Positions 1 through 7,330 of a DNA stretch of 64,000 bases are shown piece after piece; position 1 is the stretch's first letter, and every line of letters starts with the position of its first letter. The notes beneath the pieces are model-generated. The model searched no databases. It was given only the letters and a program-made list of their open reading frames with translations, and was not told the origin of the DNA. Made by a program: the position numbers and the translations under genes. The DNA comes from Cellvibrio sp. PSBB006 (GTDB lineage: Bacteria > Pseudomonadota > Gammaproteobacteria > Pseudomonadales > Cellvibrionaceae): positions 2,478,001 through 2,542,000 of the forward strand of contig NZ_CP021382.1 in the NCBI RefSeq assembly GCF_002162135.1, read 5' to 3'.

Positions 1-1
1 A

Positions 2-1024
2 TTGGGAAAGCCCCCAAAAAAGAAAGGCGAAAAAATAAAAGGTTACGGTTATCTAAAGTATCAAGAATGGATTAGTTTCGAAATCCCAGCCGGAGGCGTG
101 TTAATTGAAGAACCCGGTGTAGTAGCGATATTTCTAAGAAATAAAAAGAATAAAGAGGAAATGTGGCTATCAGAAATTATTTTCACCTACAATCCGCAAA
201 AACCTTTGAATGCCAATGACGTTCAAGGAATTAGATCAAGACTAATGAGCTACAAGGAAGCAAAATTAGAGATAAAGTGCACTTCCTGCAATCAAAAATT
301 TCCCGCATATACAGGATTAAGTAGAAGCACCAAGCTAGAAAATGACGGTTGCATATGGCAGTCAGACTTACCAGAATATTTTAGGTGTAAATGCGGAAAA
401 GTAAATGCGCCATTAAGGTATTGCAAAGAGAGCATGCACGCGCTGCTATTCCAAAAATTCCTTTCCGCAGAATCAACAAGCACACAAAATCTATACTCCA
501 AGAACTCAATTAACTCTGTAGTAGGTGATTTTATAGGCATCCTTCAAACGGAAAATAATGAAAGCGTAATTCAAAGATTCATCGAAGAAAATCCGGTAAT
601 GCTTTGTATGTTCAATGCAAAAAAAGTATTTAACAAGCCCGAAATAATCGGAAATCACCAAGCAGACTTCGCAGTTTTAGATGCAAACAACAATTTAATA
701 TTTATAGAGATTGAAAGGCCAAAAATGAGACTGTTCAAAAGGAACGGACACGAAACCGCAGATCTAAATCATGCATATAGTCAGGTATCAGATTGGCTAT
801 TTGAAATCAGACGAAGCAAAAATCAGGTTCTTGAGAAAATGGAGTTGAGCGAAAAAGATATTAATAAAATAACAGGATTTGTGATAGCCGGGATAAAAGA
901 CAATGAAAATAAAGTATTTTATAACCGACACCAACAAAAGAATGAAAACAAATTAATCGGGTTCATCAGCCTAGATGAACTGGCCACAGCAGTCTTGAAT
1001 ATGTCAAGATCATTGGAAAATTGA
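2..1024 (+). CDS. Shedu-type (DUF4263) anti-phage nuclease-like protein, 5' end probably missing
   Basis: The frame is open from the first bases of the window, so the true start may lie outside; the first in-window start would be a TTG at base 2. A zinc-ribbon-like part has CxxC at residues 93-96 and CxC at 129-131. The C-terminal part has the Shedu SduA pattern: D222 in an ADF strand, the EIE strand at 236-238 followed by RPK, then an LF-K-G motif, LNHA and QVSDW at about 243-265. This is a PD-(D/E)xK-like nuclease fold. Shedu is known as a single-protein anti-phage system. The gene is AT-rich and lies beside an IS256 remnant, as expected of a defence patch. No partner gene is visible downstream. 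Family assignment is from motif recognition; nuclease activity is inferred. Confidence 0.72.
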   Translation: MGKPPKKKGEKIKGYGYLKYQEWISFEIPAGGVLIEEPGVVAIFLRNKKNKEEMWLSEIIFTYNPQKPLNANDVQGIRSRLMSYKEAKLEIKCTSCNQKFPAYTGLSRSTKLENDGCIWQSDLPEYFRCKCGKVNAPLRYCKESMHALLFQKFLSAESTSTQNLYSKNSINSVVGDFIGILQTENNESVIQRFIEENPVMLCMFNAKKVFNKPEIIGNHQADFAVLDANNNLIFIEIERPKMRLFKRNGHETADLNHAYSQVSDWLFEIRRSKNQVLEKMELSEKDINKITGFVIAGIKDNENKVFYNRHQQKNENKLIGFISLDELATAVLNMSRSLEN

Positions 1025-1079
1025 CCAGCTAAAAGCCGCAAAAAAAATGGAAATTTGGATCTTAGTAGCAGTAGCATGA

Positions 1080-1437
1080 GACTGTAATTAAATCTGTGTA
1101 ACTGTTTATCATTAACCCTCCGAAGGGAAGGATAAACAGTATGAACCCGAAAGACCTCGAAGCCTTCGCCTGTGAAGCGACGAAACACATGAATACCGAA
1201 AAGGATCTGAGTTACTTTACCCAGATGCTGACCAAGGTCGCCGTTGAGGCCGCTCTCAACGGCGAGTTGGATGTCCACCTCGGTTATGAAAAACACCAGA
1301 AATCCACCTCCACCAATAGCCGCAATGGCCATACGACAAAAACGCTGAAAACCGAAGACGGCGAATTCCAGCTCAACACACCCCGTGATCGTGAAGGCAG
1401 CTTTGAGCCGCAGCTGGTCAAGAAGCGAGGCTCGTAG
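1080..1437 (+). mobile_element. IS256-family element, left end only
   Basis: A terminal repeat at 1080-1102 (gactgtaattaaatctgtg and four more bases) is followed by a short leader with a GTTTATC/GATAAAC inner hairpin and then the start of a transposase gene. The same terminal repeat occurs inverted at 4137-4159 with 23 of 23 bases identical. The element loses its transposase after about 95 codons and no right end follows directly, so this copy is deleted. Confidence 0.8.
1141..1437 (+). pseudogene. Truncated IS256/Mutator-family transposase (N-terminal 98 residues)
   Basis: The translation has the N-terminal IS256 transposase signature: a helical start, then AALNGELDVHLGYEKH, a SRNGHTTKTL stretch and TPRDREGSFEPQLVKKR. 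In intact members the chain continues for some 300 more residues with a DDE catalytic core. Here it ends in GS-stop just after VKKR. No catalytic residue remains, so it cannot transpose by itself. It could still bind terminal repeats, because the DNA-binding part of these enzymes is N-terminal; that is inference. It has no relation to the PEP-CTERM gene that follows on the other strand. Confidence 0.88.
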
Positions 1438-1480
1438 AAAGACGGACTCTTTAAAGAAGCAAAACAGAGATAGCGAGTTT

Positions 1481-2089
1481 TTAATTATTTTGACGGCGAC
1501 GAGCGAAGACTAGCGCGGCGACACCCAAAAACAGCAATGCGATAGTCGACGGAGCAGGAACTGTTCTAGTTACAACAACATTGTCAATCGCAAAAGCGGC
1601 GTCAGCACTGATGATTATCTGGCGAATATTAGAAAATACCGAACCAAACTGAACTGCTTCAAAGCCAAAGATTTCATCAAGGCCCAGCACCCCCTGAACA
1701 AACTGATCTTCTGAATTGATTAACATATAGGTCAAAATGTTATTGGTGGGATGCATAAAATAAAACGACTCTGCGATATCAGCGCTTAACAGTGAAAAGA
1801 CCCCTCCACCAGCGAGCTCGATCCCCAAAGAAGAAGTGGCAAGCCAATCGGAGCCTGAATCGGGATAGATCCCGTTTTGGACATAAAAACTGGTCTCATT
1901 CCAGATTGAGCTACTGTTTATTGGCGAATAGGTGTAGAAGTCACCATGTTGAAGCGGAAAATCGGATGTAGAGATAGAATAACCGCCAAGTTGGGTTGCG
2001 GGGGCGTAGCCTTCGAAATCAATCAGATCAGCGTGAGATACGGCAGAGGCACAGAGGATGAGGGTAGCGAATATCAGTCGGACAAGCAT
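1481..2089 (-). CDS. PEP-CTERM sorting domain protein
   Basis: This is a 202-residue exported protein. Residues 1-20 form a signal peptide ending SHA. The middle is a Ser/Thr/Tyr-rich beta-type domain without cysteines after the signal. The C-terminus is a PEP-CTERM anchor: VPAPST, then the hydrophobic helix IALLFLGVAALVFA, then RRR. Such tails are normally cut by an exosortase, usually in bacteria that make an exopolysaccharide. No exosortase gene is in this window, although an Eps-type polysaccharide locus lies 8 kb away. The function of the mature domain is unknown. The gene reads toward the IS256 remnant. Confidence 0.82.
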   Translation of the reverse strand: MLVRLIFATLILCASAVSHADLIDFEGYAPATQLGGYSISTSDFPLQHGDFYTYSPINSSSIWNETSFYVQNGIYPDSGSDWLATSSLGIELAGGGVFSLLSADIAESFYFMHPTNNILTYMLINSEDQFVQGVLGLDEIFGFEAVQFGSVFSNIRQIIISADAAFAIDNVVVTRTVPAPSTIALLFLGVAALVFARRRQNN

Positions 2090-2285
2090 TTTTGAAAGCT
2101 CCTTTTAAAAGTGCGCGAATTATAACTTCACAAAACTCTAGGATCAATTCTCCGCCAACTAAACTGTATGACAGTCACTAACCAACTCACCAGTTTTTCT
2201 CAAAGCCCATGGTTCAATCAGGTTGCAATGGCTTTAAGTTGCTGTTTTAACTGATATTGTGGTTTAATATGCCTCGGTACACGGG

Positions 2286-2333
2286 ACTCATATAATGCTG
2301 GGGTCGGCGGTTCAAGTCCGCCTCTAGCTACCA
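2286..2333 (+). other. tRNA 3'-half relic (T-arm, acceptor strand and CCA)
   Basis: The stretch GGCGGTTCAAGTCCGCC forms a perfect 5-bp T-stem with a canonical TTCAAGT loop. It is followed by TCTAGCT, a discriminator A, and an encoded CCA. No 5' acceptor strand complementary to TCTAGCT, and no D-arm, can be found upstream, so this is not an intact tRNA gene. A terminator follows 11 bases later, as after a real tRNA gene. Such 3' ends are typical leftovers of element integration or deletion at a tRNA gene. The rest of 2090-2493 shows no gene. Confidence 0.6.
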
Positions 2334-2344
2334 TATGCGACAAG

Positions 2345-2376
2345 GGTCAGCAGGTTAACGCCTACTGACCTTTTTT
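2345..2376 (+). terminator. Rho-independent terminator after the tRNA relic
   Basis: GGTCAGCAGG (2345-2354) pairs with CCTACTGACC (2361-2370) with one mismatch over a TTAACG loop, followed by six T residues at 2371-2376. Confidence 0.8.
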
Positions 2377-2493
2377 ATGAAGCACCATCCATCTATTTAG
2401 TATCGAACCTCAAGTTGTACTGGAGCGGCCTCTTTATGCAAAAGATGGAAAAAGCCTGCTTAAACAACCCTTTAGCCACAAGGAAGACGTCAT

Positions 2494-2820
2494 ATGAAAA
2501 AATCTATTAAATTATTAATACCAGCACTGATTATTAGCTCAGCGGCTAGCGCAGATGGATATATTTCAGCGGGAGAGGTTAATGCAATTTACTTCCACGC
2601 ATCCCATACCGGGGTAGTAATAAAACACGAAAATTTAGCCGATCCTGATAATTGTGGCAGAAGTGATTACTTCATCCTGCCAAATTCACACCCAAGCTCC
2701 GATAAAATTTATTCGTTATTACTTTCCGCACAAATAGCAAATAAAAGAGTCAGCATGACAGTTTCGGGATGCCATGAAGGACTACCAGCCATTAAGCATA
2801 TTAGACTGGAGAAGTCTTAG
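2494..2820 (+). CDS. Small secreted two-cysteine protein, paralogue 1 of 4
   Basis: This is a 108-residue protein with a clear signal peptide (MKKSIKLLIPALIISSAASA) and a mature part of about 88 residues containing C54 and C93, a likely disulfide pair. A GGAAG ribosome site precedes the ATG. The block YSLLLSAQIANKRVSMTVSG before the second Cys recurs in altered form in the next three genes. The layout (beta strand, Cys, strand, YSL-A helix, strand, GC) resembles small OB-fold secreted proteins, but this is a weak structural guess. The product is exported to the periplasm or medium. Function unknown. Confidence 0.8.
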   Translation: MKKSIKLLIPALIISSAASADGYISAGEVNAIYFHASHTGVVIKHENLADPDNCGRSDYFILPNSHPSSDKIYSLLLSAQIANKRVSMTVSGCHEGLPAIKHIRLEKS

Positions 2821-2922
2821 TACTGCCAGACAGAAGGGGAACTAAAGCTCTGATCTTTTAAGGGATATTCCTAAGAAAAGTTATAGCTTGCAAATTTATC
2901 CAGGATTAAAAAGGAATTATCA

Positions 2923-3267
2923 ATGTTACCCTTTCCAAACAACTCCGTCTTTTTTAAAGCAGTTATTTTAGTGTTATCAGCCAATTCATTCCAAACTCTT
3001 GCTGCAGATATTAGTTGTACCGGGACAGTCACATGGGTCATGGGAGATCACCCTAACTGCACAGACGGGAATGGAAAAAAGCAACTTGCCTTTAAAATTA
3101 CCGGTTCAGACAACTGGCTTTGCAACAATAGCGATGCAGCATCCTCTCTTGTGTTAAGCGCCAAAGTTGCAGAAAAGCCCCTGCTAATTTACATGAACAG
3201 TGATAATGGCGAGACCTGCGCAACCCGCCCTCATTACGTTAAACCAAACTACACCATCATGAAGTAA
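2923..3267 (+). CDS. Small secreted four-cysteine protein, paralogue 2 of 4
   Basis: This is a 114-residue protein with a signal peptide cut near LAA-DIS and cysteines at 32, 46, 67 and 99. It is the most divergent member of the array, but it keeps the ASSLVLSAKVAEKPLLIYM block that matches the YSL-A-K-V block of its neighbours. An AAGGA site lies before the ATG. The 102-base gap to paralogue 1 shows no terminator, so co-transcription is plausible. Function unknown. Confidence 0.75.
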   Translation: MLPFPNNSVFFKAVILVLSANSFQTLAADISCTGTVTWVMGDHPNCTDGNGKKQLAFKITGSDNWLCNNSDAASSLVLSAKVAEKPLLIYMNSDNGETCATRPHYVKPNYTIMK

Positions 3268-3295
3268 TTTTTTATATCTATCGAGAAAAGACACT

Positions 3296-3625
3296 ATGAA
3301 AAAACTAATTCCATTTGCACTACTAATATTCTCTATTGCTGCACATGCAGCCAATGAAACCACACACCAAGTCACCATAACAAAAATGTCAGCATATGAC
3401 GATTATGCCGTTGTGTACTTCGAACCACCATTCACTCATGCACAAGAAAATTGCCTAGCTTCAAAAAGCAGGGCAATCATAAACTTTGAAGTAGGCACCA
3501 TAGAAAAGAGAGAAATGTATTCCTTAGCGATAGCAGCCGCAGTAGCACAAAAAACCGTCACATTGGGCATAGCAGATTGTTTCGCAGATCACCCCAAGGT
3601 ATATCGAGTCGACGTTAACTTCTAA
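3296..3625 (+). CDS. Small secreted two-cysteine protein, paralogue 3 of 4
   Basis: This is a 109-residue protein with the signal peptide MKKLIPFALLIFSIAAHA and mature cysteines at 53 and 95. It carries the shared block EMYSLAIAAAVAQKTVTLGI followed by ADC. It starts 28 bases after paralogue 2 and 41 bases before paralogue 4, so the set reads as one operon. The spacing between cysteines (42 residues) is close to that of paralogue 1 (39). Function unknown. Confidence 0.8.
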   Translation: MKKLIPFALLIFSIAAHAANETTHQVTITKMSAYDDYAVVYFEPPFTHAQENCLASKSRAIINFEVGTIEKREMYSLAIAAAVAQKTVTLGIADCFADHPKVYRVDVNF

Positions 3626-3666
3626 AGCCTTGTTTTAAACACTCTTTCATAAAAGAGGTAATAATC

Positions 3667-4002
3667 ATGAAAAATTTAGCTTTTATCCTTTTATTGATTC
3701 CGACATTAGGCTTCGCTGCTACGTTTAAACACACCGACACCATTTTAAGATTAGCAGTCATCGAATATCAGATCGACTCCGACATTATCATTCTTAATGG
3801 CTTTGAGTCAGCAGGTACCTGCCCGCTCTCCGCAGAGGGTTTAGTGATAGCCGCTTTTCGGACTGGCACCTCGGGCGATAGATCATACTCAATGGCATTA
3901 GCCGCAAAAATGGCAGGAAAAAGGGTAACGCTTTCGGTAGATGACAACAGCAAAAACGAAGTAGGTCAATGTTACGTCAGATTTATCGAAACAAAAGAGT
4001 AG
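3667..4002 (+). CDS. Small secreted two-cysteine protein, paralogue 4 of 4
   Basis: This is a 111-residue protein with a signal peptide ending GFA and mature cysteines at 52 and 102. It carries the shared block SYSMALAAKMAGKRVTLSVD. AGAGG is placed well before the ATG. It is the last gene before the miniature IS256-type element at 4078. The array therefore sits between two copies of the same terminal repeat. Function unknown. Confidence 0.8.
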   Translation: MKNLAFILLLIPTLGFAATFKHTDTILRLAVIEYQIDSDIIILNGFESAGTCPLSAEGLVIAAFRTGTSGDRSYSMALAAKMAGKRVTLSVDDNSKNEVGQCYVRFIETKE

Positions 4003-4077
4003 CCAACAGAAAGGATGCGCGGAAAAATGGGAAAAGTATCAACATAAAATCGTTGGGACCCCAAATAGGTTTCCGAT

Positions 4078-4158
4078 ACTGTAATTAAATCTGCGTAATA
4101 GTTTATCATTGCCCCGACCTAAGAGAAGGATAAACCGTTACACAGATTTAATTACAGT
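4078..4158. mobile_element. 81-bp miniature inverted-repeat element derived from IS256 family
   Basis: The left arm (actgtaattaaatctgcgt and on) and the right arm (4137-4158) are inverted copies of the IS256-type terminal repeat found at 1080. Between them is the same leader as at 1103-1140, with GTTTATC pairing with GATAAAC, and the transposase gene is gone. The whole element folds into one nested hairpin. No clear target duplication flanks it. It could be moved only by a transposase supplied in trans. Confidence 0.75.
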
Positions 4159-4159
4159 C

Positions 4160-4764
4160 CCTTCTATGCATCCAATGCCCTATCAGTATCAGGTACTTAG
4201 AAAATTTACCGGTTCTCATAAGATTATTACTATCACATCTGTCGCCCCACCCTTCGTCACATCCCAATCTCGATAATCACCCCACTACCAAAAAATTCGT
4301 TTTCGCAACAAGGTGAGCGAGAAACAACATGCTTCGTTATTTCACAGCGCTGGCGAAGATGCCGATGGGGTGCAGTAGTTCAGGTTAGTTCTTTTGCGAT
4401 AGGGGCCGGCTTGTTTTCGGTCTTTTTCCGTTTGGTGTCCGGCCGAAATAACTTTTTACCAGCACACTAAAATTGTGAACTTTCGCAGAGCACTCTTTAC
4501 TGGACGAGACACATCAGCTTCGATCAGAAATCCCAAAACAATTTTCACTACCCGAAGAGTCACCGCACTCCTTAATGAATTTTCTACAACCGCCTCGCTA
4601 ATGAATAATTTCTTTCATTATCAAAACGTTGACCTATTGGCCGAATGCTCTATGATCATCAGACGGACACAGATAATGAAAATATTTTTCGCTGACAGTA
4701 AATCTCTTTTTGCAACTTAAAGCGCCAATCTGGTTCACCGGCGATGGCTCCGATTATTATCTCT
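4160..4764. other. Intergenic region without supported gene
   Basis: About 600 bases separate the miniature element from the TonB-receptor gene. Short open frames here lack ribosome sites and family features. A GGCCGG (about 4406) can pair with CCGGCC (about 4439) over a long T-rich loop. This may be a weak terminator or a structured leader. The promoter of the receptor operon must lie in this stretch but no convincing -35/-10 pair was chosen. Confidence 0.5.
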
Positions 4765-6717
4765 ATGAAAATTCATCCGACATATCGGCACTCAAACTTT
4801 TACCATCGCCACCTTCTTCCCAAGGCGATATGGGTTGTCACATTTATATGCGCGGGCGTAATACATTCATCACAGGCAGCCGCCACACTTGCCGATCTGT
4901 CACTCGAACAGTTGGCAGAACTGCGTGTTACTTCTGTTTCAAAAAAGCCTAAACCGCTGGCTAATGAACCGGCATCCGTTTTCGTTATTACCGAACAGGA
5001 TATTCGCCGCTCAGGCTCCACCACCTTGCCAGAAGCCTTGCGTCTGGCACCCAACCTGCAAGTGGCGCGATTGGATGCGCGCAATTACGCGATTACCGCG
5101 CGCGGATTTAACAGCGCTTTCGCCAATAAATTATTGGTCTTGATCGACGGACGCAGTGTGTATTCACCCTTATTCTCCGGCGTGTACTGGGATGCGCAGG
5201 ATGTCATGCTGGCTGACCTGGATCGCATCGAGGTTATCAGCGGGCCAGGCGGCAGCCTGTGGGGTGCCAATGCGGTAAACGGTGTGGTGAATATCGTCAC
5301 GCGCTCGGCGGAAGACACGCAGGGTGAACTGATTTCCGTGGGCGGCAGTGTGCATGAGCAACAGGCCGCTGTGCGTCACGGCGGTGAATTGACCAACGAT
5401 GGTTTTTATCGCATCTATGCGAAGCACAGTCGTCACGATGACACCGAAACGGCGGGCGGGATTTCCACCCATACCGGTTGGGAGCGCAGCCAGACCGGTT
5501 TTCGCGCAGACTGGGAGGGCTATGATGATCACTACACCTTGCAGGGCGACGCCTACAGCGGCCGACTGCATCAGGCCGGCACCGACGACATAAAAATCAG
5601 CGGCGCCAATATTCTCGGACGCGCCAGCCGCGAGTTCGCGCCGGGTTCCCGGTTGACCTTCCAGGCTTATGTTGATCATACCCAACGCCATCAACCCAAC
5701 GCCTTCGTGCAACACCTGAATACCATCGACCTGGAATTGCAACACGAGTGTTTGATTGGCGAGCGGCAGATGTTTATGTGGGGCGGCGGTTATCGCTACA
5801 TGTCGGACCATGTCGATAACGATGTATTTTTTGCGTTCCTGCCTGAAGACCTGAACATGCAATGGCGCAATGTGTTTATTCAGGATGAAATCAAATTGAC
5901 CCGAAACCTGGAGCTGACAATCGGCGCCAAGTGGGAGGATAATCCCTTCACCGGCTGGGAAACCTTGCCCGCTATTCAATTGGGTTGGACGCCGGGACAT
6001 AACCAGCTGATATGGACCAAGGCGTCCCGTGCTGTACGCACGCCTTCACGCATCGACCGGGATTTTTATAGCCCCGCCAACCCGCCGGTTGTCGATGGCG
6101 TTCCCCAATATTTGATTGCCGGCGGCCCCGATTTTGAATCGGAAACTGCCAGTGTTTACGAACTGGGTTATCGCCAACAACCTGTCGCGCAGATGTCCTG
6201 GTCAATCACGGCGTTTTATAGTGAATACGATAAATTGCGCACCCTGGAGCTGAATGACCCAGCCACCGGTTATGTCTTTGAAAACCAGGCAAAAGCAGAC
6301 ACCTACGGTATGGAAATCTGGGGCAGTTGGCAGCCCGTGCATAACTGGCGGTTGCATGCCAGCCTGGTGACGCAGACGTTTGATGTGTACCTGGAGCCCG
6401 GCAGCACCGATATTTCCAACACCACCGGGTTGGCCAGCGAGGACCCGGACTTCTATTCCTCTATCCGTTCGTCTTATGATCTGTCGTCACACGTAACGAT
6501 TGATTCAACCCTGCGCTATGTGGATGAACTTGAGGGTTCACAAGTGCCGGCTTACACGGCGCTGGATGTCCGTGTAGCATGGGAGATCAGCCCACACCTC
6601 GAAATTTCACTGGTGGGGCAGAATCTTACCGATCACTCGCACCCGGAATTTGGCGCTTCGCCCGGTCGTAGCGAATATGAGCGTGCGCTCTACGGCAAAT
6701 TAATTTGGGATCTGTAA
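4765..6717 (+). CDS. TonB-dependent outer-membrane receptor
   Basis: The protein is about 650 residues, with a signal region ending SSQAAA. The plug domain follows: SVFVITEQDIRRSG, TLPEALRLAPNLQVARLDA, ITARGFNSAFANKLLVLIDG, VYWDAQDVMLADLDRIEVI and GPGGSLWGANAVNGVVNIVT. These are the classic plug motifs of the FepA/CirA type. The rest is a short barrel ending in LYGKLIWDL. I chose the ATG at 4765; an in-frame upstream ATG at 4744 adds seven residues. Substrate is unknown. It is followed by a YfiR-like gene and a hybrid kinase, so its cargo or occupancy may feed a signalling pathway (inference). Confidence 0.9.
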   Translation: MKIHPTYRHSNFYHRHLLPKAIWVVTFICAGVIHSSQAAATLADLSLEQLAELRVTSVSKKPKPLANEPASVFVITEQDIRRSGSTTLPEALRLAPNLQVARLDARNYAITARGFNSAFANKLLVLIDGRSVYSPLFSGVYWDAQDVMLADLDRIEVISGPGGSLWGANAVNGVVNIVTRSAEDTQGELISVGGSVHEQQAAVRHGGELTNDGFYRIYAKHSRHDDTETAGGISTHTGWERSQTGFRADWEGYDDHYTLQGDAYSGRLHQAGTDDIKISGANILGRASREFAPGSRLTFQAYVDHTQRHQPNAFVQHLNTIDLELQHECLIGERQMFMWGGGYRYMSDHVDNDVFFAFLPEDLNMQWRNVFIQDEIKLTRNLELTIGAKWEDNPFTGWETLPAIQLGWTPGHNQLIWTKASRAVRTPSRIDRDFYSPANPPVVDGVPQYLIAGGPDFESETASVYELGYRQQPVAQMSWSITAFYSEYDKLRTLELNDPATGYVFENQAKADTYGMEIWGSWQPVHNWRLHASLVTQTFDVYLEPGSTDISNTTGLASEDPDFYSSIRSSYDLSSHVTIDSTLRYVDELEGSQVPAYTALDVRVAWEISPHLEISLVGQNLTDHSHPEFGASPGRSEYERALYGKLIWDL

Positions 6718-6727
6718 AACATTGATC

Positions 6728-7330
6728 ATGTTAACGATGTGCGACCACACTGAAGATCGGTCCCCCAGACGAAAATGGTTATCCCGCCTGGTTTATCTCG
6801 CGGTGTTGATCGTCTGCGGATCACTCCATGTGGCCAACGCCGAGAACGCAACCGACTCGGCGGAAATCCAGATCAAAGCCGCCATGCTGTTTAAATTTCT
6901 CGACTACACTGAGTGGCCTGTCGAGTCCTTTGATGCACCTCAATCGCCCTATCGCATCTGGCTGTTGGATGCCAATGACATTGGTAATGAATTGCGAGTC
7001 ATTACCCGTGAGCGCAATTCTAACGACCGCGCTATTAACGTGTTCAAGACCCGCTTCGTTGATCGTATCGACGAACCTCATATTGTTTTTGTCGGGCGCA
7101 ATGCAGAACATCACCTGCCTCAACTGGCCCAAATGGCCGAGCAGCAGGCGATTTTGATCGTGACGGAAAATGACCAGGGGCTGGTGCCCGGCAGCACCAT
7201 CAACCTCCGCCTGCTGAACGACCGTATCGGTTTCGATGTGTCGCTTTCCGATGCGCGCCGCAACAACCTCAAGCTCAGTGCCCGGTTGCTCTCAGTCGCC
7301 TTGACCGTAGAACAGGAGACGTCCCAATGA
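6728..7330 (+). CDS. YfiR-family (DUF4154) periplasmic protein
   Basis: This is a 200-residue protein with an N-terminal membrane/signal segment (about residues 20-36). Its core is typical of YfiR: IQIKAAMLFKFLDYTEWP near the start, a central IVFVGRN segment, and AILIVTENDQGLVPGSTINL followed by IGFDVSLSDARRNNLKLSARLLSVA. In Pseudomonas, YfiR is a periplasmic repressor of the CHASE8-containing diguanylate cyclase YfiN. Here the next gene, overlapping by ATGA, is a kinase with a similar sensor, so YfiR probably controls the kinase. The ATG at 6728 is preferred over a TTG at 6722. Confidence 0.85.
   Translation: MLTMCDHTEDRSPRRKWLSRLVYLAVLIVCGSLHVANAENATDSAEIQIKAAMLFKFLDYTEWPVESFDAPQSPYRIWLLDANDIGNELRVITRERNSNDRAINVFKTRFVDRIDEPHIVFVGRNAEHHLPQLAQMAEQQAILIVTENDQGLVPGSTINLRLLNDRIGFDVSLSDARRNNLKLSARLLSVALTVEQETSQ

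Noticed and set aside
4475..4720. An 81-codon open frame before the TonB-receptor gene
   Set aside because: It has no ribosome site, no signal or domain, and biased composition; it is better read as intergenic DNA.
5170..6000. A 276-codon open frame on the minus strand
   Set aside because: It lies fully antisense to the TonB-receptor gene, which has clear family motifs throughout.
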